DNA of 64,000 bases, taken from assembly GCA_964016885.1 (NCBI GenBank), contig OZ024743.1, positions 174,639,706-174,703,705 on the forward strand. The letters run 5' to 3'. Position numbers and translations under genes: made by a program. The DNA is from Eledone cirrhosa (taxonomy: Eukaryota > Mollusca > Cephalopoda > Octopoda > Eledonidae). Within the stretch, counting starts at the first letter, position 1, and each line of letters opens with the position of its first letter. Positions 1-12,067 of the stretch are shown piece after piece. Under the pieces are notes generated by a model. The model worked only from the letters and a program-made list of their open reading frames with translations. It searched no databases and was not told the DNA's origin.

Positions 1-2301
1 TATATAGGATGTCGGTAGTCTTTGATATACTGTACCTGTTATATAGGATGTAGGTAGTGTTTGATATACTGTACCTGTTATATAGGATGTAGGTAGTCTT
101 TGATATACTGTACCTGTTATATATGATGTAGGTAGTCTTTGATATACTGTACCTGTTACATAGGATGTAGGTAGTCTTTGATATACTGTACCTGTTATAT
201 AGGATGTATGTAGTCTTTGGTATACTGTACCTGTTACATAGGATGTAGGTAGTCTTTGATATACTGTACCTGTTATATAGGATGTAGGTAGTCTTTGATA
301 TACTGTACCTATTATATAGGATGTAGGTAGTCTTTGATATACTGTACCTGTTACATAGGATGTAGGTAGTCTTTGATATACTGTACCTGTTATATAGGAT
401 GTAGGTAGTCTTTGATATACTGTACCTGTTACATAGGATGTAGGTAGTCTTTGATATACTGTACCTGTTATATAGGATGTATGTAGTCTTTGGTATACTG
501 TACCTGTTACATAGGATGTAGGTAGTCTTTGATATACTGTACCTGTTATATAGGATGTAGGTAGTCTTTGATATACTGTAACTATTATATAGGATGTAGG
601 TAGTCTTTGATATACTGTACCTGCTATATAGGATGTAGGTAGTCTTTGATATACTGTACCTGTTATATAGGATGTAGGTAGTCTTTGATATACTGTACCT
701 GTTACATAGGATGTAGGTAGTCTTTGATATACTGTACCTGTTATATAGGTTGTATGTAGTCTTTGGTATACTGTACCTGTTACATAGGATGTAGGCAGTC
801 TTTGATATACTGTACCTGTTATATAGGATGTAGGTAGTCTTTGATATACTGTACCTGTTATATAGGATGTAGGTAGTCTTTGATATACTGTACCTGTTAT
901 ATAGGATGTAGGTAGTCTTTGATATACTGTACCTGTTATATAGGATGTAGGTAGTCTTTGATATACTGTACATGTTAAATAGGATGTAGGTAGTCTTTGA
1001 TATACTGTACCTGTTATATAGGATGTAGGTAGTCTTTGATATACTGTACCTGTTATATAGGATGTAGGTAGTCTTTGATATACTGTACCTGTTATATAGG
1101 ATGTAGGTAGTGTTTGATATACTGTACCTGTTATATAGGATGTAGGTAGTCTTTGATATACTGTACCTGTTATATATGATGTAGGTAGTCTTTGATATAC
1201 TGTACCTGTTACATAGGATGTAGGTAGTCTTTGATATACTGTACCTGTTATATAGGATGTATTTAGTCTTTGGTATACTGTACCTGTTACATAGGATGTA
1301 GGTAGTCTTTGATATACTGTACCTGTTATATAGGATGTAGGTAGTCTTTGATATACTGTACCTGTTATATAGGATGTAAGTAGTCTTTGATATACTGTAC
1401 CTGTTATATAGGATGTACGTAGTCTTTGATATGCTGTACCTGTTATATGAGATGTAGGAAGTCTTTGATATACTCTACCTGTTATATAGGATGTAGGTAG
1501 TCTTTGATATACTGTACCTATTATATAGGATGTAGGAATTTTTTGATATACTGTACCTGTATTATAGGATGTAGGTAGTCTTTGATATACTGTACCTGTT
1601 ATATAGGATGTAGGTAGTCTTTGATATACTGTACCTGTTATATAGGATGTAGGTAGTCTTTGATATACTGTACCTGTTATATAGGATGTAGGTAGTCTTT
1701 GAAATACTGTACCTATTATATGAGATGTAGGAAGTCTTTGATATACTGTACCTGTTATATAGGATGTAGGTAGTCTTTGATATACTGTACCTGTCATATA
1801 GGATGTAGGTAGTCTTTGATATACTGTACATGTTAAATAGGATGTAAGTAGTCGTTGATATACTGTACCTGTTATATAGGATGTAGGTAGTCTTTGATAT
1901 ACTGTACCTGTTATATAGGATGTAGGTAGTCTTTGATATACTGTACCTGTTATATAGGATGTAGGTAGTCTTTGATATACTGTACCTGTTATATAGGATG
2001 TAGGTAGTCTTTGATATATTGTACCTGTTATATAGGATGTAGGTAGTCTTTGAAATACTGTACCTATTATATGAGATGTAGGAAGTCTTTGATATACTGT
2101 ACCTGTTATATAGGATGTAGGTAGTCTTTGATATACTGTACCTGTTATATAGGATGTAGGTAGTCTTTGATATACTGTACATGTTAAATAGGATGTAGGT
2201 AGTCTTTGATATACTGTACCTGTTATATAAGATGTAGGTAGTATTTGATATACTGTACCTGTTATATAGGATGTAGGTAGTCTTTGATATACTGTACCTG
2301 T
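1..2301. repeat. Block A higher-order repeat, copy 1 (59 monomers)
   Basis: The succession of variant monomers here recurs exactly 2,301 bp (59 x 39) later. Landmarks are the TGTCGG monomer at 1, the C21G monomer at 39, a GGCAGT variant at about 796, a GTAACTATT variant at about 570, a GGAATTTTTTG variant near 1537 and the TATAAGATG variant near 2228. A weaker internal echo of 27 monomers (1,053 bp) is visible, since the C21G / TATATATGATG / TTACATAGG / A26G series at 39-240 reappears from about 1091. Near 1300 the echo carries TATTTAG instead of TATGTAG, so it has diverged. Confidence 0.9.
78..116. repeat. Representative consensus monomer with internal dyad
   Basis: This copy matches the majority base at each position. 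Inside it are a 4-bp tandem duplication GTAGGTAG (monomer 12-19), a T-run TCTTTG (20-25), an alternating purine-pyrimidine stretch GATATAC (25-31) and one GTAC (33-36). AGGTAGT (14-20) can pair with ACT (30-32) plus ACCT (35-38), leaving a 9-nt loop and a GT bulge; equivalently AGGTA (14-18) is the reverse complement of TACCT (34-38). The pairing is seen in the sequence; any function for it is inference. Confidence 0.9.
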
Positions 2302-4602
2302 TATATAGGATGTCGGTAGTCTTTGATATACTGTACCTGTTATATAGGATGTAGGTAGTGTTTGATATACTGTACCTGTTATATAGGATGTAGGTAGTCT
2401 TTGATATACTGTACCTGTTATATATGATGTAGGTAGTCTTTGATATACTGTACCTGTTACATAGGATGTAGGTAGTCTTTGATATACTGTACCTGTTATA
2501 TAGGATGTATGTAGTCTTTGGTATACTGTACCTGTTACATAGGATGTAGGTAGTCTTTGATATACTGTACCTGTTATATAGGATGTAGGTAGTCTTTGAT
2601 ATACTGTACCTATTATATAGGATGTAGGTAGTCTTTGATATACTGTACCTGTTACATAGGATGTAGGTAGTCTTTGATATACTGTACCTGTTATATAGGA
2701 TGTAGGTAGTCTTTGATATACTGTACCTGTTACATAGGATGTAGGTAGTCTTTGATATACTGTACCTGTTATATAGGATGTATGTAGTCTTTGGTATACT
2801 GTACCTGTTACATAGGATGTAGGTAGTCTTTGATATACTGTACCTGTTATATAGGATGTAGGTAGTCTTTGATATACTGTAACTATTATATAGGATGTAG
2901 GTAGTCTTTGATATACTGTACCTGCTATATAGGATGTAGGTAGTCTTTGATATACTGTACCTGTTATATAGGATGTAGGTAGTCTTTGATATACTGTACC
3001 TGTTACATAGGATGTAGGTAGTCTTTGATATACTGTACCTGTTATATAGGTTGTATGTAGTCTTTGGTATACTGTACCTGTTACATAGGATGTAGGCAGT
3101 CTTTGATATACTGTACCTGTTATATAGGATGTAGGTAGTCTTTGATATACTGTACCTGTTATATAGGATGTAGGTAGTCTTTGATATACTGTACCTGTTA
3201 TATAGGATGTAGGTAGTCTTTGATATACTGTACCTGTTATATAGGATGTAGGTAGTCTTTGATATACTGTACATGTTAAATAGGATGTAGGTAGTCTTTG
3301 ATATACTGTACCTGTTATATAGGATGTAGGTAGTCTTTGATATACTGTACCTGTTATATAGGATGTAGGTAGTCTTTGATATACTGTACCTGTTATATAG
3401 GATGTAGGTAGTGTTTGATATACTGTACCTGTTATATAGGATGTAGGTAGTCTTTGATATACTGTACCTGTTATATATGATGTAGGTAGTCTTTGATATA
3501 CTGTACCTGTTACATAGGATGTAGGTAGTCTTTGATATACTGTACCTGTTATATAGGATGTATTTAGTCTTTGGTATACTGTACCTGTTACATAGGATGT
3601 AGGTAGTCTTTGATATACTGTACCTGTTATATAGGATGTAGGTAGTCTTTGATATACTGTACCTGTTATATAGGATGTAAGTAGTCTTTGATATACTGTA
3701 CCTGTTATATAGGATGTACGTAGTCTTTGATATGCTGTACCTGTTATATGAGATGTAGGAAGTCTTTGATATACTCTACCTGTTATATAGGATGTAGGTA
3801 GTCTTTGATATACTGTACCTATTATATAGGATGTAGGAATTTTTTGATATACTGTACCTGTATTATAGGATGTAGGTAGTCTTTGATATACTGTACCTGT
3901 TATATAGGATGTAGGTAGTCTTTGATATACTGTACCTGTTATATAGGATGTAGGTAGTCTTTGATATACTGTACCTGTTATATAGGATGTAGGTAGTCTT
4001 TGAAATACTGTACCTATTATATGAGATGTAGGAAGTCTTTGATATACTGTACCTGTTATATAGGATGTAGGTAGTCTTTGATATACTGTACCTGTCATAT
4101 AGGATGTAGGTAGTCTTTGATATACTGTACATGTTAAATAGGATGTAAGTAGTCGTTGATATACTGTACCTGTTATATAGGATGTAGGTAGTCTTTGATA
4201 TACTGTACCTGTTATATAGGATGTAGGTAGTCTTTGATATACTGTACCTGTTATATAGGATGTAGGTAGTCTTTGATATACTGTACCTGTTATATAGGAT
4301 GTAGGTAGTCTTTGATATATTGTACCTGTTATATAGGATGTAGGTAGTCTTTGAAATACTGTACCTATTATATGAGATGTAGGAAGTCTTTGATATACTG
4401 TACCTGTTATATAGGATGTAGGTAGTCTTTGATATACTGTACCTGTTATATAGGATGTAGGTAGTCTTTGATATACTGTACATGTTAAATAGGATGTAGG
4501 TAGTCTTTGATATACTGTACCTGTTATATAAGATGTAGGTAGTCTTTGATATACTGTACCTGTTATATAGGATGTAGGTAGTCTTTGATATACTGTACCT
4601 GT
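2302..4602. repeat. Block A higher-order repeat, copy 2 (59 monomers)
   Basis: Monomer order and private variants repeat copy 1 at an offset of 2,301 bp: GGCAGT at 3097, GGAATTTTTTG near 3838, TATTATAGG near 3859, TATAAGATG near 4529. Substitutions separate the copies, for example GTATTTG near 2250 against GTCTTTG near 4551. A partial third copy follows from 4603. It lacks the leading TGTCGG monomer, carries a private GATACAC at about 4626, and diverges when the first 38-bp monomer appears at about 4854. Confidence 0.88.
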
Positions 4603-4839
4603 TATATAGGATGTAGGTAGTGTTTGATACACTGTACCTGTTATATAGGATGTAGGTAGTCTTTGATATACTGTACCTGTTATATATGATGTAGGTAGTC
4701 TTTGATATACTGTACCTGTTACATAGGATGTAGGTAGTCTTTGATATACTGTACCTGTTATATAGGATGTATGTAGTCTTTGGTATACTGTACCTGTTAC
4801 ATAGGATGTAGGTAGTCTTTGATATACTGTACCTGTTAT

Positions 4840-4878
4840 ATAGGATGTAGGTAGTTTTGATATACTGTACCTGTTATA
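4840..4878. repeat. 38-bp monomer lineage, subtype I (first of 5)
   Basis: TAGTCTTTGAT is shortened to TAGTTTTGAT, followed by CTGTACC and TATATAGG. Copies lie at about 4854, 12068, 16240, 16863 and 21035. Subtype II (12 copies from 27349 on) has the same loss with G33T (CTTTACC) and a TATATATGATG monomer next. The subtypes mark blocks B/C and blocks E/F respectively. Confidence 0.87.
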
Positions 4879-5742
4879 TAGGATGTAGGTAGTCTTTGAT
4901 ATACTGTACCTTTTATATAGGATGTAGGTAGTCTTTGATATACTGTACCTGTTATATAGGATGTAGGTAGTCTTTGAAATACTGTACCTATTATATGAGA
5001 TGTAGGAAGTCTTTGATATACTGTACCTGTTATATAGGATGTAGGTAGTCTTTGATATACTGTACCTGTTAAATAGGATGTAGGTAGTCTTTGATATACT
5101 GTACCTGTTATATAGGATGTAGGTAGTCTTTGATATACTGTACCTGTTACATAGGATGTAGGTAGTCTTTGATATACTGTACCTGTTATATAGGATGTAG
5201 GTAGTCTTTGATATACTGTACCTGTTATATAGGATGTAGGTAGTGTTTGATATACTGTACCTGTTACATAGGATGTATATAGTCTTTGATATACTGTACC
5301 TGTTATATAGGATGTAGGTAGTCTTTGATATACTGTACCTGTTATATAGGATGTAGGTAGTCTTTGATATACTGTACCTGTTATATAGGATGTAGGTAGT
5401 CTTTGATATACTGTACCTGTTATATAGGATGTAGGTAGTCTTTTATATACTGTATCTGTTACATAGGATGTAGGTAGTCTTTGATATACTGTACCTGTTA
5501 TATATGATGTAGGTAGTCTTTGATATACTGTACCTGTTATATAGTATGTAGGTAGTCTTTGATATACTGTACCTGTTATATAGGATGTAGGTAGTCTTTG
5601 ATATACTGTACCTGTTATATAGGATGTAGGTAGTCTTTGATATACTGTACCTGTTATATAGGATGTAGGTAGTCTTTGATATACTGTACCTGTTATATAG
5701 GATGTAGGTAGTCTTTGATATACTGTACCTGTTATATAGGAT

Positions 5743-8550
5743 GTACGTAGTCTTTGATATACTGTACCTGTTATATGAGATGTAGGAAGTCTTTGATATA
5801 CTCTACCTGTTATATAGGATGTAGGTAGTCTTTGATATACTGTACCTGTTATATAGGATGTAGGTAGTCTTTGATATACTGTACCTGTTATATAGGATGT
5901 AGGTAGTCTTTGATATACTGTACCTGTTATATAGGATGTAGGTAGTCTTTGATATACTGTACCTGTTATATAGGATGTAGGTAGTCTTTGATATACTGTA
6001 CCTGTTATATAGGATGTAGGTAGTCTTTGATATACTGTACCTGTTATATAGGATGTAGGTAGTCTTTGATATACTGTACCTGTTATATAGGATGTACGTA
6101 GTCTTTGATATACTCTACCTGTTATATGAGATGTAGGAAGTCTTTGATATACTCTACCTGTTATATAGGATGTAGGTAGTCTTTGATATACTGTACCTGT
6201 TATATAGGATGTAGGTAGTCTTTGATATACTGTACCTGTTATATAGGATGTAGGTAGTCTTTGATATACTGTACCTGTTATATAGGATGTAGGTAGTCTT
6301 TGATATACTGTACCTGTTATATAGGATGTAGGTAGTCTTTGATATACTGTACCTGTTATATAGGATGTAGGTAGTCTTTGAAATACTGTACTTATTATAT
6401 GAGATGTAGGAAGTCTTTGATATACTGTACCTGTTATATAGAATGTATGTAGTCTTTGGTATACCGTACCTGTTACATAGGATGTAGGTAGTCTTTGATA
6501 TACTGTACCTGTTATATAGGATGTAGGTAGTCTTTGATATACTGTACCTGTTATATAGGATGTAGGTAGTCTTTGATATACTGTACCTATTATATAGGAT
6601 GTAGGTAGTCTTTGATATACTGTACCTGTTATATAGGATGTAGGTAGTCTTTGATATACTGTACCTGTTATATAGGATGTAGGTAGTCTTTGATATACTG
6701 TACCTGTTATATAGGATGTAGGTAGTCTTTGATATACTGTACCTGTTACATAGGATGTAGGTAGTCTTTGATATACTGTACCTGTTATATAGGATGTAGG
6801 TAGTCTTTGATATACTGTACCTGTTATATAGGATGTAGGTAGTCTTTGATATACTGTACCTGTTATATAGGATGTAGGTAGTCTTTGATATACTGTACCT
6901 GTTATATAGGATGTAGGTAGTCTTTGATATACTGTACGTATTATATGAGATGTAGGAAGTCTTTGATATACTGTACCTGTTATATAGGATGTAGGTAGTC
7001 TTTGATATACTGTACCTGTTATACAGGATGTAGGTAGTGTTTGATATACTGTACCTGTTATATAGGATGTAGGTAGTCTTTGATATACTGTAACTATTAT
7101 ATAGGATGTAGGTAGTCTTTGATATACTGTACCTGCTATATAGGATGTAGGTAGTCTTTGATATACTGTACCTGTTATATAGGATGTAGGTAGTCTTTGA
7201 TATACTGTACCTGTTACATAGGATGTAGGTAGTCTTTGATATACTGTACCTGTTATATAGGATGTATGTAGTCTTTGGTATACTGTACCTGTTACATAGG
7301 ATGTAGGCAGTCTTTGATATACTGTACCTGTTATATAGGATGTAGGTAGTCTTTGATATACTGTACCTGTTATATAGGATGTAGGTAGTCTTTGATATAC
7401 TGTACCTGTTATATAGGATGTAGGTAGTCTTTGATATACTGTACCTGTTATATAGGATGTAGGTAGTCTTTGATATACTGTACATGTTAAATAGGATGTA
7501 GGTAGTCTGTGATATACTGTACCTGTTATATAGGATGTAGGTAGTCTTTGATATACTGTACCTGTTATATAGGATGTAGGTAGTCTTTGATATACTGTAC
7601 CTGTTATATAGGATGTAGGTAGTGTTTGATATACTGTACCTGTTATATAGGATGTAGGTAGTCTTTGATATACTGTACCTGTTATATATGATGTAGGTAG
7701 TCTTTGATATACTGTACCTGTTACATAGGATGTAGGTAGTCTTTGATATACTGTACCTGTTATATAGGATGTATGTAGTCTTTGGTATACTGTACCTGTT
7801 ACATAGGATGTAGGTAGTCTTTGATATACTGTACCTGTTATATAGGATGTAGGTAGTCTTTGATATACTGTACCTGTTATATAGGATGTAAGTAGTCTTT
7901 GATATACTGTACCTGTTATATAGGATGTACGTAGTCTTTGATATGCTGTACCTGTTATATGAGATGTAGGAAGTCTTTGATATACTCTACCTGTTATATA
8001 GGATGTAGGTAGTCTTTGATATACTGTACCTGTTATATAGGATGTAGGAATTTTTTGATATACTGTACCTGTTATATAGGATGTAGGTAGTCTTTGATAT
8101 ACTGTACCTGTTATATAGGATGTAGGTAGTCTTTGATATACTGTACCTGTTATATAGGATGTAGGTAGTCTTTGATATACTGTACCTGTTATATAGGATG
8201 TAGGTAGTCTTTGAAATACTGTACCTATTATATGAGATGTAGGAAGTCTTTGATATACTGTACCTGTTATATAGGATGTAGGTAGTCTTTGATATACTGT
8301 ACCTGTCATATAGGATGTAGGTAGTCTTTGATATACTGTACATGTTAAATAGGATGTAAGTAGTCGTTGATATACTGTACCTGTTATATAGGATGTAGGT
8401 AGTCTTTGATATACTGTACCTGTTATATAGGATGTAGGTAGTCTTTGATATACTGTACCTGTTATATAGGATGTAGGTAGTCTTTGATATACTGTACCTG
8501 TTATATAGGATGTAGGTAGTCTTTGATATACTGTACCTGTTATATAGGAT
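5743..8550. repeat. Block B internal duplication, copy 1 (2,808 bp)
   Basis: The GTACGTAG landmark at 5743 recurs at 8551, and the TATAGAATG / TATACCGTACC pair at about 6441 recurs at about 9249. Both offsets are 2,808 bp (72 x 39). Past 7021 the offset grows to 3,120 bp (80 x 39), shown by GTAACTATT at 7090 and 10210; it then falls to 3,042 bp (78 x 39), shown by the TAGTCGTTG variant at about 8361 and 11403. Copy 1 therefore lacks eight monomers near 7021 and has two extra further on. Confidence 0.85.
7021..7060. repeat. Chimeric monomer at a 312-bp deletion junction
   Basis: The monomer joins a TATACAGG left half to a GTAGTGTTTG right half. In the longer duplicate these diagnostic halves sit on two different monomers exactly 312 bp (eight monomers) apart: TATACAGG with GTCTTTG near 9830, and TATATAGG with GTGTTTG near 10142. 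The simplest reading is an in-register exchange or deletion between monomer positions 8 and 21. This is inferred from the diagnostic bases alone. Confidence 0.8.
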
Positions 8551-11410
8551 GTACGTAGTCTTTGATATACTGTACCTGTTATATGAGATGTAGGAAGTCT
8601 TTGATATACTCTACCTGTTATATAGGATGTAGGTAGTCTTTGATATACTGTACCTGTTATATAGGATGTAGGTAGTCTTTGATATACTGTACCTGTTATA
8701 TAGGATGTAGGTAGTCTTTGATATACTGTACCTGTTATATAGGATGTAGGTAGTCTTTGATATACTGTACCTGTTATATAGGATGTAGGTAGTCTTTGAT
8801 ATACTGTACCTGTTATATAGGATGTAGGTAGTCTTTGATATACTGTACCTGTTATATAGGATGTAGGTAGTCTTTGATATACTGTACCTGTTATATAGGA
8901 TGTACGTAGTCTTTGATATACTCTACCTGTTATATGAGATGTAGGAAGTCTTTGATATACTCTACCTGTTATATAGGATGTAGGTAGTCTTTGATATACT
9001 GTACCTGTTATATAGGATGTAGGTAGTCTTTGATATACTGTACCTGTTATATAGGATGTAGGTAGTCTTTGATATACTGTACCTGTTATATAGGATGTAG
9101 GTAGTCTTTGATATACTGTACCTGTTATATAGGATGTAGGTAGTCTTTGATATACTGTACCTGTTATATAGGATGTAGGTAGTCTTTGAAATACTGTACT
9201 TATTATATGAGATGTAGGAAGTCTTTGATATACTGTACCTGTTATATAGAATGTATGTAGTCTTTGGTATACCGTACCTGTTACATAGGATGTAGGTAGT
9301 CTTTGATATACTGTACCTGTTATATAGGATGTAGGTAGTCTTTGATATACTGTACCTGTTATATAGGATGTAGGTAGTCTTTGATATACTGTACCTATTA
9401 TATAGGATGTAGGTAGTCTTTGATATACTGTACCTGTTATATAGGATGTAGGTAGTCTTTGATATACTGTACCTGTTATATAGGATGTAGGTAGTCTTTG
9501 ATATACTGTACCTGTTATATAGGATGTAGGTAGTCTTTGATATACTGTACCTGTTACATAGGATGTAGGTAGTCTTTGATATACTGTACCTGTTATATAG
9601 GATGTAGGTAGTCTTTGATATACTGTACCTGTTATATAGGATGTAGGTAGTCTTTGATATACTGTACCTGTTATATAGGATGTAGGTAGTCTTTGATATA
9701 CTGTACCTGTTATATAGGATGTAGGTAGTCTTTGATATACTGTACCTATTATATGAGATGTAGGAAGTCTTTGATATACTGTACCTGTTATATAGGATGT
9801 AGGTAGTCTTTGATATACTGTACCTGTTATACAGGATGTAGGTAGTCTTTGATATACTGTACCTGTTAAATAGGATGTAGGTAGTCTTTGATATACTGTA
9901 CCTGTTATATAGGATGTAGGTAGTCTTTGATATACTGTACCTGTTATATAGGATGTAGGTAGTCTTTGATATACTGTACCTGTTATATAGGATGTAGGTA
10001 GTCTTTGATATACTGTACCTGTTATATATGATGTAGGTAGTCTTTGATATACTGTACCTGTTATATAGGATGTATGTAGTCTTTGATATACTGTACCTGT
10101 TATATAGGATGTAGGTAGTCTTTGATATACTGTACCTGTTATATAGGATGTAGGTAGTGTTTGATATACTGTACCTGTTATATAGGATGTAGGTAGTCTT
10201 TGATATACTGTAACTATTATATAGGATGTAGGTAGTCTTTGATATACTGTACCTGCTATATAGGATGTAGGTAGTCTTTGATATACTGTACCTGTTATAT
10301 AGGATGTAGGTAGTCTTTGATATACTGTACCTGTTACATAGGATGTAGGTAGTCTTTGATATACTGTACCTGTTATATAGGATGTATGTAGTCTTTGGTA
10401 TACTGTACCTGTTACATAGGATGTAGGCAGTCTTTGATATACTGTACCTGTTATATAGGATGTAGGTAGTCTTTGATATACTGTACCTGTTATATAGGAT
10501 GTAGGTAGTCTTTGATATACTGTACCTGTTATATAGGATGTAGGTAGTCTTTGATATACTGTACCTGTTATATAGGATGTAGGTAGTCTTTGATATACTG
10601 TACCTGTTATATAGGATGTAGGTAGTCTTTGATATACTGTACCTGTTATATAGGATGTAGGTAGTGTTTGATATACTGTACCTGTTATATAGGATGTAGG
10701 TAGTCTTTGATATACTGTACCTGTTATATATGATGTAGGTAGTCTTTGATATACTGTACCTGTTACATAGGATGTAGGTAGTCTTTGATATACTGTACCT
10801 GTTATATAGGATGTATGTAGTCTTTGGTATACTGTACCTGTTACATAGGATGTAGGTAGTCTTTGATATACTGTACCTGTTATATAGGATGTAGGTAGTC
10901 TTTGATATACTGTACCTGTTATATAGGATGTAAGTAGTCTTTGATATACTGTACCTGTTATATAGGATGTACGTAGTCTTTGATATGCTGTACCTGTTAT
11001 ATGAGATGTAGGAAGTCTTTGATATACTCTACCTGTTATATAGGATGTAGGTAGTCTTTGATATACTGTACCTGTTATATAGGATGTAGGAATTTTTTGA
11101 TATACTGTACCTGTTATATAGGATGTAGGTAGTCTTTGATATACTGTACCTGTTATATAGGATGTAGGTAGTCTTTGATATACTGTACCTGTTATATAGG
11201 ATGTAGGTAGTCTTTGATATACTGTACCTGTTATATAGGATGTAGGTAGTCTTTGAAATACTGTACCTATTATATGAGATGTAGGAAGTCTTTGATATAC
11301 TGTACCTGTTATATAGGATGTAGGTAGTCTTTGATATACTGTACCTGTCATATAGGATGTAGGTAGTCTTTGATATACTGTACATGTTAAATAGGATGTA
11401 AGTAGTCGTT
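8551..11410. repeat. Block B internal duplication, copy 2
   Basis: This repeats the landmark order of 5743-8365. It retains the eight-monomer stretch at about 9831-10142 (with TTAAATAGG, TATATATGATG and GGATGTATGTAG variants) that copy 1 has lost. It ends in the same TATGCTG, TACTCTACC, GGAATTTTTTG series near 10985-11100 that closes copy 1 near 7940-8060. Confidence 0.83.
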
Positions 11411-12067
11411 GATATACTGTAGCTGTTATATAGGATGTAGGTAGTCTTTGATATACTGTACCTGTTATATAGGATGTAGGTAGTCTTTGATATACTGTAC
11501 CTGTTATATAGGATGTAGGTAGTCTTTGATATACTGTACCTGTTATATAGGATGTAGGTAGTCTTTGATATACTGTACCTGTTATATAGGATGTAGGTAG
11601 TCTTTGAAATACTGTACCTATTATATGAGATGTAGGAAGTCTTTGATATACTGTACCTGTTATATAGGATGTAGGTAGTCTTTGATATACTGTACATGTT
11701 AAATAGGATGTAGGTAGTCTTTGATATACTGTACCTGTTATATAGGATGTAGGTAGTCTTTGATATACTGTACCTGTTATATAGGATGTAGGTAGTCTTT
11801 GATATACTGTACCTGTTGTATAGGATCTAGGTAGTGTTTGATATACTGTACCTGTTATATAGGATGTAGGTAGTCTTTGATATACTGTACCTGTTATATA
11901 TGATGTAGGTAGTCTTTGATATACTGTACCTGTTACATAGGATGTAGGTAGTCTTTGATATACTGTACCTGTTATATAGGATGTATGTAGTCTTTGGTAT
12001 ACTGTACCTGTTACATAGGATGTAGGTAGTCTTTGATATACTGTACCTGTTATATAGGATGTAGGTA

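Larger units (their letters stand above)
4603..12067. repeat. Block B: mosaic of block-A and block-C type monomers
   Basis: The block starts like block A. From the 38-bp monomer at about 4854 it follows the order seen after 12068: a TACCTTTTATATAGG monomer, GAAATACTG plus ATTATATGAG, TTAAATAGG, TTACATAGG, then TTACATAGGATGTATATAG. The two 38-bp markers lie 7,214 bp apart (185 x 39 - 1). Block-A landmarks such as GTAACTATT reappear at about 7090 and 10210, so the block is an intermingling of two families, not a simple HOR. Confidence 0.8.

Noticed and set aside
1537..1575. GGAATTTTTTG monomer as a unique regulatory T-run or terminator
   Set aside because: The same variant recurs at about 3838, 8047 and 11089 as part of the duplicated blocks. 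It is an inherited satellite variant with no adjacent gene.
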